From an uncultured Lachnospiraceae bacterium (lineage in GTDB: Bacteria > Bacillota > Clostridia > Lachnospirales > Lachnospiraceae): a stretch of DNA of 45,319 nt. The stretch is from the NCBI GenBank assembly GCA_910588285.1, contig CAJUQB010000037.1, forward strand, positions 1-45,319, read 5' to 3'. The notes beneath the pieces were generated by a model. It did not search any database, had not been told where the DNA came from, and saw only the letters and a list, made by a program, of their open reading frames with translations. The position numbers were made by a program, and so were the translations under genes. Below, piece after piece: positions 23,709 through 31,529 of the stretch; positions within the stretch are counted from its first letter, which is position 1; each line of letters opens with the position of its first letter.

Positions 23709-25364
23709 TTGGAACGAGATAAGAAGATTTGGGTGATTGGCCACAAGAATCCGGATACGGATTCCATCTGCGCTGCCATTGCCTATACGGATTTGAAGAA
23801 TAAGCTGGGGGAAGGGCGCTATGAGAGCAAGCGTGCCGGCCAGCTGAATGAGGAGACGAAATACGTACTGGATTATTTCAAGGTTCCGGCTCCTGGCTAT
23901 GTGGCGGATGTGGGGGCCCAGGTGAAGGATATTGAGATCCGCACCACCGGAGGGGTCAGCAATCATATTTCCATGAAGAAGGCCTGGGAGCTGATGAAGG
24001 AAGAGAATGTGGTGACGCTGCCGGTAACCACGGAGCAGGGCCAGCTGGAGGGACTGATTATTACCGGAGATATTGCCACCTCCTACATGGATGTGTACGA
24101 CAATGAGATTCTGGCCAGGGCCAGGACCCAGTATAAGAATATCAAGGAGACGGTGGAGGGCACCCTTCTGGAGGGCAATGAGCACGGGTATTTTGTGAAG
24201 GGCAAGGTGGTGGTGGCTGCGGCCAGCCCGGAGATGATGGAGGAGTATATCACGGACGACGACCTGGTGATTCTTGGGAACCGCTATGAGGTGCAGCTCT
24301 GCGCCCTGGAAATGAACGCCAGCTGCCTGATTGTATGCTCCGGCTCCCCGGTGTCAAAGACCATTCGCAAGATGGCAGCAGAGCGGGGCTGCGTGGTGAT
24401 TTCAACACCTTATGATACCTTTACCGTGGCGCGTCTGATTAACCAGAGCATTCCCATCAAGTATTTTATGCGCAGGGAGCATCTGGTGACCTTTGGCACA
24501 GAGGAGTATGTGGATGCGGTCAAGGAGGTGATGTCCAAGGAGCGCCACCGGGATTTCCCGATCCTGGATCCGGACGGCAGATATGTGGGCATGATTTCCC
24601 GCCGGAACCTGCTGAATATGAAGAAAAAGCAGGTGATTCTGGTGGATCACAATGAGAGGTCCCAGGCAGTGGACGGAATCGGCGGAGCGGAGATTTTGGA
24701 GATTATTGACCACCACAGGCTGGGAAGCCTGGAGACTATTTCGCCGGTATTTTTCCGGAATCAGCCCCTGGGCTGCACCTCTACCATTATTTACCAGATG
24801 TATCAGGAGAAGGGGATTGCGATTACCGAGAAGATCGCAGGCCTTCTGTGCTCTGCCATTATTTCCGATACGCTGATGTTCCGTTCGCCCACCTGCACGC
24901 CCATGGACCGGCAGGCTGCGGAGGCATTGGCGCAGATTGCAGGCATTCAGATTGAGGAGCATGCCAAGAATATGTTCCAGGCAGGCAGCGATTTCAAGAG
25001 CAAGTCCCCGGAGGAGATCTTCTATCAGGATTTTAAGACCTTCTTTGCAGCAGAGATGGAATTTGGCGTGTGCCAGATCAGCGCCATGAGCCAGGAGGAG
25101 CTTCGGGATGTGGAGGAGAAGCTGACGCCCTATCTGGAGCGGGTGCTCAGCGAGCGGAAGCTTTCCATGGTTTATGTGATGCTGACCAATATCCTGGAGG
25201 AGAGCACGTGGCTGATTTACCAGGGAGGGAATGCAAGAAGAATTGCAGAAGGGGCCTTCCACGTGCGCCAGGCAGAGGGCGCCGGGGGGCTGGAGCTGCG
25301 GGGCGTGGTATCCAGGAAGAAGCAGTTCATTCCGGCGATCATGATATCCATGCAGGAGGAATAA
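23709..25364 (+). CDS. CBS-domain manganese-dependent inorganic pyrophosphatase (family II)
   Basis: Hydrolyses pyrophosphate to phosphate. The DHH-fold metal site is visible as His12, Asp16 and Asp18 (GHKNPDTDS), then VDHNERSQ, IIDHHRLGS and ISDTLMFRSPT. The DHH domain is split by a regulatory insert: a CBS repeat (HISMKKAWELMKEENVVTLPV), a DRTGG-like segment, and a second CBS (RHRDFPILDPDGRYVGMISRRNLL). The 551-aa length matches clostridial CBS-pyrophosphatases, which are inhibited by AMP/ADP and activated by diadenosine polyphosphates. The start is TTG at 23709, preceded by GAGGAG; the DK-x-IWVIGHKNPD context leaves no better start. Confidence 0.93.
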   Translation: MERDKKIWVIGHKNPDTDSICAAIAYTDLKNKLGEGRYESKRAGQLNEETKYVLDYFKVPAPGYVADVGAQVKDIEIRTTGGVSNHISMKKAWELMKEENVVTLPVTTEQGQLEGLIITGDIATSYMDVYDNEILARARTQYKNIKETVEGTLLEGNEHGYFVKGKVVVAAASPEMMEEYITDDDLVILGNRYEVQLCALEMNASCLIVCSGSPVSKTIRKMAAERGCVVISTPYDTFTVARLINQSIPIKYFMRREHLVTFGTEEYVDAVKEVMSKERHRDFPILDPDGRYVGMISRRNLLNMKKKQVILVDHNERSQAVDGIGGAEILEIIDHHRLGSLETISPVFFRNQPLGCTSTIIYQMYQEKGIAITEKIAGLLCSAIISDTLMFRSPTCTPMDRQAAEALAQIAGIQIEEHAKNMFQAGSDFKSKSPEEIFYQDFKTFFAAEMEFGVCQISAMSQEELRDVEEKLTPYLERVLSERKLSMVYVMLTNILEESTWLIYQGGNARRIAEGAFHVRQAEGAGGLELRGVVSRKKQFIPAIMISMQEE

Positions 25365-25365
25365 G

Positions 25366-25953
25366 ATGGCAAAGCAGCATTGGAGGGCAGGAAATATGCT
25401 GTATCCCGTGCCTGCCGTGATGGTCAGCTGCGCACGGGCGGGGGAACGGCCCAATATTATCACAGTGGCCTGGGCCGGGACCGTCTGCTCGGATCCGGCC
25501 ATGGTGTCCATTTCCGTGCGGCCAAGCCGGTATTCCCATGGGATTCTCTGTGAGACCGGAGAGTTCGTGATCAACCTGGTGACCCGGGAGCTGGCCTATG
25601 GGGCGGATTACTGCGGCGTTGCCAGCGGCCGTGATGTAGATAAGTTTCAGAAGCTTAAGCTGACACCTCTGCCCGCGAAGCATATCGCGGCGCCGGGGAT
25701 TGCAGAGAGCCCGGTGAACATCGAATGCCGGGTGAAGGAGCGCATTCCCCTTGGCAGCCATGACATGTTTCTGGCAGAGGTGCTTGGCGTTACCATAGAG
25801 GATTCCTATCTAAATGAGAAGAATAAATTTGAACTGAACAACGCCGGCCTCGTAAGCTATTCCCACGGAGAATATTTTGTCCTGGGTGAGCGGATCGGGA
25901 AGTTCGGTTATTCGGTGGAGAAGAAAAGGTCTGCCAAAAGGAAGAGAAAATAA
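25366..25953 (+). CDS. Flavin reductase-like (flavoredoxin) family protein
   Basis: A 195-aa FMN-binding split-barrel protein. Typical features are the N-terminal YPVPAVMVSC, RPNIITVAWAGTVCSDP, ISVRPSRYSHGIL and TGEFVINLVT, which form the flavin pocket of flavoredoxin-type proteins. It probably transfers electrons to or from FMN; the partner is unknown. The ATG is only 2 nt after the pyrophosphatase stop, so expression is coupled. The C-terminal tail is very basic (EKKRSAKRKRK). Confidence 0.85.
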   Translation: MAKQHWRAGNMLYPVPAVMVSCARAGERPNIITVAWAGTVCSDPAMVSISVRPSRYSHGILCETGEFVINLVTRELAYGADYCGVASGRDVDKFQKLKLTPLPAKHIAAPGIAESPVNIECRVKERIPLGSHDMFLAEVLGVTIEDSYLNEKNKFELNNAGLVSYSHGEYFVLGERIGKFGYSVEKKRSAKRKRK

Positions 25954-25966
25954 GGAGGACAACATC

Positions 25967-26836
25967 ATGTCAGTGGCAGTTGTAACAGACAGCAACAGTG
26001 GGATTACCCAGCAGCAGGGAAGGGAATACGGGGTATATGTACTGCCCATGCCTTTTTTTATAGACGGGAAACAGCATTTTGAGGATATTGACCTGACCCA
26101 GGAGCAGTTTTACCAGAAGCTGGAGGGGGAGGCGGAGATTTCCACCTCCATGCCGGCAGTGGGGGATGTGATTGACTTCTGGGATAAGCTTTTGAAGGAG
26201 TATGATGAGATTGTGCATATCCCCATGTCCAGCGGACTCTCAAGCTCCTGTGAGACAGCGGCAGCCCTGGCCCAGGATTACGAGGGAAGGGTACAGGTGG
26301 TAAATAACCAGCGGATCTCCGTGACCCAGCGCAGATCGGTGCTGGATGCCAAGACCATGGCGGATGCAGGAAGATCTGCGGCCGAGATTCGGGACTATCT
26401 GGAGGCCACAAGGTTTGAATCCAGCATCTACATTATGCTGGATACGCTGTATTACCTGAAAAAGGGCGGACGGATCACACCGGCAGCGGCAGCCCTGGGC
26501 ACCCTGCTGCGCTTAAAGCCGGTGCTCCAGATCCAGGGAGAGAAGCTGGACGCCTTTGCCAAGGCCCGGACCTCCAAGCTGGGGAAGGGGATCATGATTG
26601 ATGCCATCAAGAGCGACCTGGAGAAGCGGTTTGGGGATCCTGAGGGCAGGACCATGTGGATTGACATTGCCTATACCAAGGATGTGGAACCGGCGCTGGA
26701 GCTGAAGCGGGAGCTGGAGGAGATATTCCCGGCCTGTAAGGGGGAGATCATTGTGAATCCCCTGTCCTTAAGCGTGTCCTGTCATATCGGGCCTGGGGCG
26801 CTGGCTATTACCTGTGCGAAGAAGCTTCATGTGTAA
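25967..26836 (+). CDS. DegV family fatty-acid-binding protein
   Basis: A 289-aa DegV-fold protein that binds a fatty acid (FakB-like). The signature parts are VAVVTDSNSGI at the N terminus, ISTSMPAVGDV, the IPMSSGLSSSCETA loop that contacts the carboxylate, the YYLKKGGRI hairpin, and the C-terminal HIGPGALAI. In Firmicutes such proteins present fatty acids to the kinase FakA for phospholipid synthesis. No FakA is in view, so the ligand is unknown. AAGGAGG lies 8 nt before the ATG. It is last in the run with the pyrophosphatase and flavin protein and is closed by the terminator at 26909. Confidence 0.92.
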   Translation: MSVAVVTDSNSGITQQQGREYGVYVLPMPFFIDGKQHFEDIDLTQEQFYQKLEGEAEISTSMPAVGDVIDFWDKLLKEYDEIVHIPMSSGLSSSCETAAALAQDYEGRVQVVNNQRISVTQRRSVLDAKTMADAGRSAAEIRDYLEATRFESSIYIMLDTLYYLKKGGRITPAAAALGTLLRLKPVLQIQGEKLDAFAKARTSKLGKGIMIDAIKSDLEKRFGDPEGRTMWIDIAYTKDVEPALELKRELEEIFPACKGEIIVNPLSLSVSCHIGPGALAITCAKKLHV

Positions 26837-26908
26837 GGGTTTGCACTGGCATTGAAACGGGGGTTAAGGCTACCCATAGTATGGATTGACGGGATGTGCT
26901 GTATTTTG

Positions 26909-26951
26909 GCCACGAAGGGCAGACATATTTGTCCTTCGTGGCTGTTTTTTT
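26909..26951 (+). terminator. Intrinsic terminator after degV
   Basis: GCCACGAAGG / CCTTCGTGGC (10 bp) is followed by TGTTTTTTT. The remaining 165 nt to 27116 show no gene and no repeat that I can support. They mark the boundary with the AT-rich island. Confidence 0.85.
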
Positions 26952-27116
26952 GAAGGAAAATGGTTTTGAGGAGCAGGCATTGAGGTTTTGATTGCCCAGA
27001 ACTACAATCAGTATCTGAGCAGGTATTCCAGGGATGTAATACGGGAAAACAAATGGTCCATAGGGGGTCTCCTTGTCACTGTCCGGTAACAGTGCCTTTG
27101 ATAGTATACACAAATA

Positions 27117-27159
27117 GCAACTAGAAATAGTTGCATATTTTCTTGCGGAGTGGTATATT
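27117..27159 (+). promoter_or_regulatory. Promoter and palindromic operator of the hic locus
   Basis: TTGCAT (27131-27136), 17 nt, TATATT (27154-27159) is a good sigma-A promoter. A palindrome GCAACTA-GAAA-TAGTTGC (27117-27134) overlaps the -35 box, where a ribbon-helix-helix antitoxin such as HicB would bind to repress its own operon. That role is inferred. Confidence 0.6.
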
Positions 27160-27184
27160 ATATTTTAAGGAGAAATGTCATGAA

Positions 27185-27280
27185 ATGATAAATTTCCATA
27201 AGCCACATCCAAACGGAATATTAAAGAGATATGTGTTAGATCAGGTTATAGAAAAATTAAGAAAGGATGGCCTGCTATGA
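27185..27280 (+). pseudogene. C-terminal fragment of a HicA-like toxin
   Basis: Thirty-one codons, MINFHKPHPNGILKRYVLDQ and on to LRKDGLL, end in a TGA that overlaps the hicB ATG (ATGA). The F-H-x-PHP pattern and the helix to GLL match the end of HicA mRNA interferases. The N-terminal part with the catalytic GSH histidine is absent upstream, where AAGGAG at 27167 is followed by two aborted ATG frames. The toxin is therefore very likely inactive. The overlap with hicB shows the original gene order is kept. Confidence 0.55.
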
Positions 27281-27609
27281 GTAATTTGTTGTCCTATAAG
27301 AATTATAATGGTACAGTAGAATATTCAAAAGAAGATAGCTGCCTTTTTGGAAAGGTGGTTGGGATAAAGTCTTTGTTGTCATATGAGGGGGATTCTGTTA
27401 AGGATTTAGAGCAGGATTTTCAGAACGTGATTGATGAATACTTAGTGGATTGTAAGGAAAGGAATGTGGAGCCTGAGCAGCCATACAAGGGAACATTTAA
27501 TGTTAGGATTAGCCCAGAGCTTCATCGGAATATTGCTGTGTATGCTATTGAACACGGGAAAAGCCTGAATGCTGCTGTTGAGGAAGCTATCGGAAATATG
27601 GTTGGATAA
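27277..27609 (+). CDS. hicB: HicB family antitoxin
   Basis: A 110-aa antitoxin. The N-terminal half (YNGTVEYSKEDSCLFGKVVG, SYEGDSVKDLEQDFQNVIDEY) is the degenerate RNase-H-like HicB fold that would block HicA. The C-terminal PYKGTFNVRISPELHRNIAVY with SLNAAVEEAIG is a ribbon-helix-helix DNA-binding domain. It is intact and has its own promoter and operator. With the adjacent toxin reduced to 31 codons it is an orphan, possibly kept as an anti-addiction factor or a regulator. Base use is AT-richer than the chromosome on either side. Confidence 0.88.
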   Translation: MSNLLSYKNYNGTVEYSKEDSCLFGKVVGIKSLLSYEGDSVKDLEQDFQNVIDEYLVDCKERNVEPEQPYKGTFNVRISPELHRNIAVYAIEHGKSLNAAVEEAIGNMVG

Positions 27610-27623
27610 AGGATGGATTTCAT

Positions 27624-27758
27624 AATGCAACATGTTATTTGCCAGATCATTCATGGGAAGATATAAATGGATATTCTGATGCCGAAATGGACTATTTTAA
27701 AGAATTTGTCCGCAATAATGTTCATTGGATGACTTATTGTAAATATGTGATATCCTAA
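27624..27758 (+). pseudogene. C-terminal fragment of an unidentified protein
   Basis: Forty-four codons in one frame, NATCYLPDHSWEDINGYSDA to WMTYCKYVIS, end in TAA. The frame stays open a little into the end of hicB (KDGFH), but there is no start or ribosome binding site. The residue pattern is clearly protein-like. I do not recognise the family. It is likely debris from a rearrangement that joined hicB to this position. Confidence 0.4.
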
Positions 27759-27785
27759 ACATATCATTGTAAGGAGGGAAGCTCA

Positions 27786-29384
27786 TTGGGAACTTATCTG
27801 AATCCGGGGAATTATGCATTTACAGGAATCCGAAACGATATCTATGTTGATAAAAGCGGGCTGATCCGTCTGGTGAATGAGACCATTGAGACGCCAAGAC
27901 GCCTGACCTGTGTCAGTCGTCCGCGCCGGTTTGGAAAATCCTTTGCCGCACAGATGCTGTGTGCATATTATGACAGATGCTGTGATTCGTCCGCACTATT
28001 TGACGATCTTGAAATCGCGGCAGATCCGGAATATGCGGATTCTTACCGCAAGCATTTGAATCAGTATGACGTGATTTATCTGGATATGGCAGCAGTAATT
28101 GGGGCGGTAGACAGCATGAAGGATCTGGTACCCTTTGTAGTTCGCAATATTACAAAGGATCTGGTAAGAGCTTATCCAAAGCTGGAGACAGCAGAAGCAT
28201 TTTATGATACCCTGGCAGATGCCGCTGCACTTGCTGGAACAAAGTTTGTTATGATTATTGATGAATGGGATGCGCCAATTCGGGAAGCCGGGGAGGACCA
28301 TCAGATACAGCGGAAGTATTTGGAATTCCTCCGCTCCCTGTTCAAAAACAGCGGCGTAACAGCAAAGATTTTTGCAGCTGTTTATATGACTGGCATCCTG
28401 CCGATCAAAAAGGATGGATCCCAGTCAGCAATTTCAGATTTTCAGGAGTATACGGTCATCCACCCGATGGGATTTGCAGAGTATATGGGCTTTACAGAGG
28501 AGGAGGTGCGGGGGCTTTGTGCAGAGCAGAATGGAGATTTTCCTCTGATGAAGCAGTGGTATGATGGGTATTCCATTGGGAAGGCAGGTTCTATCTATAA
28601 TCCAAATTCAGTGATAAAGGCGCTGCGCAGCAAGGAATTTCATTCCTATTGGACGGAAACCTCTGCCTCCAAAAGCCTGATGGAATATATCAGCCTGGAT
28701 TTTGAGGGGTTGTCAAAAACGATTGCTGAACTGCTTGGAGGCATTGAGGTCTTGGTGGATACCAATGGTTTTGCAAATGATCTTGTTACATTTCGGGGGC
28801 GGGACGATGTTCTGACATTATTGATTCACCTGGGGTATCTTGTTTATGCAAAGGAAACAAAGAAGGTTCATATTCCGAACGAAGAGATACGAATGGAATT
28901 CGCAAAGTCTCTGCGTGAAGACAGGCGGGATGAGACAATCCAGCGCGTCAGGGAGAGTGATCAGCTGATTCTCGATACCGTTCAGGGGAATGCGGAGGCA
29001 GTAGCAGCCCGGATTGAGAAGATTCATCAGGAAGAGACTGCGATTCTTTATTATAATGATGAGCAGGCATTGCGCAGTGTCATCAAATTGGCTTATTTCA
29101 GTTACAGAGATCACTATATAAAGTTTGAGGAGCTGCCATCTGGCAATGGTTTTGCAGATATTGTGTATTTTCCCAAAAAGCAGTCCCCCCTGCCTTTGCT
29201 GGTAATTGAATTAAAATGGAATCAATCTGCAGGAGGGGCAATTACTCAGATCAAAGAGCGCAACTATCCGCAGGCATTGTCTGGGTATGGAGGGGAGATT
29301 CTGCTGGTGGGTATTCCCTATGACAGGAATGCAAAAACAGAAAAACGGAAGCATACCTGTGTAATTGAAAAAATGATCCTCTAA
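27786..29384 (+). CDS. AAA-ATPase-like protein with C-terminal PD-(D/E)XK nuclease-like domain
   Basis: A 532-aa protein of the PF09820/PF08011 pair. The N terminus has the family-typical YVDKSGLIRLVN and the P-loop variant SRPRRFGKSF (GKS at 50-52). FVMIIDEWDAPIR is the Walker B region. The C terminus carries a PD-(D/E)XK-like core (GFADIVYFPKK...LLVIELKWN, with D and E-x-K). The family is abundant in anaerobe genomes and has no established function; links to mobile elements or defence have been suggested. The start is TTG at 27786 with AAGGAGG 9 nt before it. The end overlaps the convergent MATE gene by 4 bp. Confidence 0.88.
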   Translation: MGTYLNPGNYAFTGIRNDIYVDKSGLIRLVNETIETPRRLTCVSRPRRFGKSFAAQMLCAYYDRCCDSSALFDDLEIAADPEYADSYRKHLNQYDVIYLDMAAVIGAVDSMKDLVPFVVRNITKDLVRAYPKLETAEAFYDTLADAAALAGTKFVMIIDEWDAPIREAGEDHQIQRKYLEFLRSLFKNSGVTAKIFAAVYMTGILPIKKDGSQSAISDFQEYTVIHPMGFAEYMGFTEEEVRGLCAEQNGDFPLMKQWYDGYSIGKAGSIYNPNSVIKALRSKEFHSYWTETSASKSLMEYISLDFEGLSKTIAELLGGIEVLVDTNGFANDLVTFRGRDDVLTLLIHLGYLVYAKETKKVHIPNEEIRMEFAKSLREDRRDETIQRVRESDQLILDTVQGNAEAVAARIEKIHQEETAILYYNDEQALRSVIKLAYFSYRDHYIKFEELPSGNGFADIVYFPKKQSPLPLLVIELKWNQSAGGAITQIKERNYPQALSGYGGEILLVGIPYDRNAKTEKRKHTCVIEKMIL

Positions 29385-30715
29385 TGCAGCCGCTTCATCC
29401 GCTTCTTCCAGTGCAGATACACCCCTAAAAGGGGCAGCCCGGCCCCAACCCAGGCCGTTGGGCTGGCAAAGCATACCGCCCAGTAGCCGGCAGGCTTTAG
29501 GAAGATCCACACCACGGCGATACGGCAGATCATCTCAAACAGGCCGCTCATCATGGGCCAGAAGCCCTGGTCCAGGCCCTGGAGTGCATTTCGGTACAGG
29601 TAGATAAGCACCAGGGGGACAAAGAAGCAGGAGATGGTCAGCAGGTACTGCCGGGCGTAGCTCAGCACCTCGGCCGTTGGCTCGCTGAGGAACATGGAGA
29701 CCAGGGGCATCCCGCCCAGGCAGCAGACCAGCGCGCTGAAGCCTGCAAGAACCAGCGCCAGAAGGAAGGCCTTTTTCATCCCGTCATAGATTCTGTCATA
29801 ATTGCCGGCTCCCAGGTTCTGTCCGTTGTAGGTGGACATGGTGGTGCCCAGAGTGACCATGGGCTGGGTAGCCAGCTGCTCCACCTTGGCGGCAGCCGTG
29901 TAGGAGGCTACAACCGTGGAGCCGAATACATTGATGGCGCTCTGGAGGATCATGACGCCCACCGCCGTGATGGTATAGTTGAGGGCCATGGGGATCCCAA
30001 CACCGAACATGCTTTTGCAAATGCCAAGATCCAGATGAAAGTCTTTTTTCTTTAATTTCAGGATTTCAAATTTCCGGAACATATATACAAAGCATAAAAC
30101 AGCAGAAAAGGCCTGGGAGATCACAGTGGCCCAGGCAGCGCCCTCTGTGCCCATTCCCACCTGTACAATCAGGAAAATATCCAATAGGATATTCAGCAGA
30201 GAGGCCAGTACCAGAAAATACAGGGGCGTCTTGCTGTCCCCCACACCCCGCAGGATGGCGGAGGCAATATTAAAAAACATGGTGGCGCCAAGTCCTCCGT
30301 ATATCACAATGATGTAGTCATAGGACATCTCAAAAATGTTTTCCGGGGTGTTCATAAAGGTAAGGAGCGCCCGGGCGCTTAACATGGTGAGGAGGGTCAG
30401 CACAAGGGAGACTCCAAGCCCCAGGGAGAGAGAGGCGGCTACACGGCTTCGAAGCTCCTCCTCATTGCGGGCGCCGAAGGCGTGGGACAGCTTGATGCCA
30501 AAGCCCTGGGCAATTCCAATGGCAAAGCCCAGCATCATAAAACAGATGGAGCCGGTAGCCCCAACGGCAGCCAGGGCATCCTCCCCCAGGAAACGGCCCA
30601 CAATCAGGGTGTCCACCATATTGTAAAACTGCTGGAATATATTGCCGATCAATACCGGTATGGAAAAAAGCAGGATCAGCTTTAAGGGAGAACCTGCGGT
30701 CATATCTTTTGTCAT
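29381..30715 (-). CDS. MATE family efflux transporter
   Basis: A 444-aa multidrug/toxin extrusion exporter with 12 hydrophobic segments in two repeats. Family motifs include PVLIGNIFQQFYNMVDTLIV at the start, AILRGVGDSKTPL, and the second-half GIPMALNYTITAVG. It probably uses a Na+ or H+ gradient to export organic cations. Minus-strand AAGGAG is 7 nt before ATG 30715; a TTG two codons earlier is too close to the ribosome binding site. The gene upstream on the same strand, the TRIC-type channel, ends 32 nt away, so the two are probably cotranscribed. Confidence 0.92.
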   Translation of the reverse strand: MTKDMTAGSPLKLILLFSIPVLIGNIFQQFYNMVDTLIVGRFLGEDALAAVGATGSICFMMLGFAIGIAQGFGIKLSHAFGARNEEELRSRVAASLSLGLGVSLVLTLLTMLSARALLTFMNTPENIFEMSYDYIIVIYGGLGATMFFNIASAILRGVGDSKTPLYFLVLASLLNILLDIFLIVQVGMGTEGAAWATVISQAFSAVLCFVYMFRKFEILKLKKKDFHLDLGICKSMFGVGIPMALNYTITAVGVMILQSAINVFGSTVVASYTAAAKVEQLATQPMVTLGTTMSTYNGQNLGAGNYDRIYDGMKKAFLLALVLAGFSALVCCLGGMPLVSMFLSEPTAEVLSYARQYLLTISCFFVPLVLIYLYRNALQGLDQGFWPMMSGLFEMICRIAVVWIFLKPAGYWAVCFASPTAWVGAGLPLLGVYLHWKKRMKRLH

Positions 30716-30747
30716 AATCAATCTCCTTTCAAATGTTAGAGCGTGCC

Positions 30748-31398
30748 TCAGCTGTCCAGATGGATCCGCGGCAGGTTCCAGCGGAAATGGGCGGCCAGCA
30801 GCCGGATGGTGATCACTAAGGCCACGCTAAAGAGAATGGCCGGAATCTCCGGGAGGCGTTTGTACAGCAGGATATACAGGATGGCTCCCGCCAGGGAGGC
30901 ACAGGCATATACATGCTTGACGAACACAAAGGGCGTCATACCGGCCATAATGTCCCGCAGCATGCCGCCGCCGATGCCGGTGACAGCTCCCACGAACAGC
31001 ATCAGGAAGGTGCCACCCTCCGGAAGGACCTCGCAGGCAGTGCGGATGCCGGTGACGGTAAAAATCCCGAGCCCGATGGCATCCAGGGTATTCATGGCCT
31101 GCTCGTAGGAGGCCAGAAAGCGGCTCTCCAGAAGTTCCTTTTTCACATAGATTAGAAGGAACAAAAAGCAGGAGGTGAGGACAGCAGCCCCGGCATAAGA
31201 GATATTCTGGAACATTTTGGGGGGATGGATCCCAAGGATCAGATCCCGGATGCAGCCGCCGCCCACTGCGGTGGTAATGCCAAGGACCATGACGCCGAAA
31301 ATGTCCATATTTTTGCGGATCGCCATCAGTGCGCCGGAAGAGGCAAAGGCGATGGTTCCAATTATTTCCAATATAAATAAAAAAGATGTATATTCCAT
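30748..31398 (-). CDS. TRIC-type cation channel family protein (UPF0126)
   Basis: A 216-aa membrane protein made of two homologous three-helix repeats. The paired glycine motifs GTIAFASSGALMAI...TTAVGGGCIRDLILG and GIFTVTGIRTA...VTGIGGGMLRDIMAG are diagnostic of the bacterial TRIC/YicG family, which forms trimeric K+ or cation channels. It is first in a minus-strand pair with a MATE exporter and has a good promoter at 31443-31471. Confidence 0.93.
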   Translation of the reverse strand: MEYTSFLFILEIIGTIAFASSGALMAIRKNMDIFGVMVLGITTAVGGGCIRDLILGIHPPKMFQNISYAGAAVLTSCFLFLLIYVKKELLESRFLASYEQAMNTLDAIGLGIFTVTGIRTACEVLPEGGTFLMLFVGAVTGIGGGMLRDIMAGMTPFVFVKHVYACASLAGAILYILLYKRLPEIPAILFSVALVITIRLLAAHFRWNLPRIHLDS

Positions 31399-31442
31399 AA
31401 AAAATACTCCTGGCTTCGGTATGTATTTTGGCTGCGCTGATT

Positions 31443-31471
31443 AGTATACATGATTCGGAGCAGAAATACAA
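31443..31471 (-). promoter_or_regulatory. Promoter of the TRIC-MATE pair
   Basis: On the minus strand TTGTAT (31471-31466), 17 nt, TATACT (31448-31443), about 45 nt upstream of the channel gene start. The plus-strand MATE gene at 31530 diverges from the same 131-nt gap. Confidence 0.6.
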
Positions 31472-31529
31472 TTGCTATTTTTATTTTTTCATGCTACCAT
31501 AAAAAGGATGTGAAATTGGAGATGAGAAT

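Noticed and set aside
26952..27116. Possible gene between the degV terminator and the hic promoter
   Set aside because: No open frame with a ribosome binding site or protein-like pattern on either strand; a minus-strand frame at 26808-27113 lacks both.
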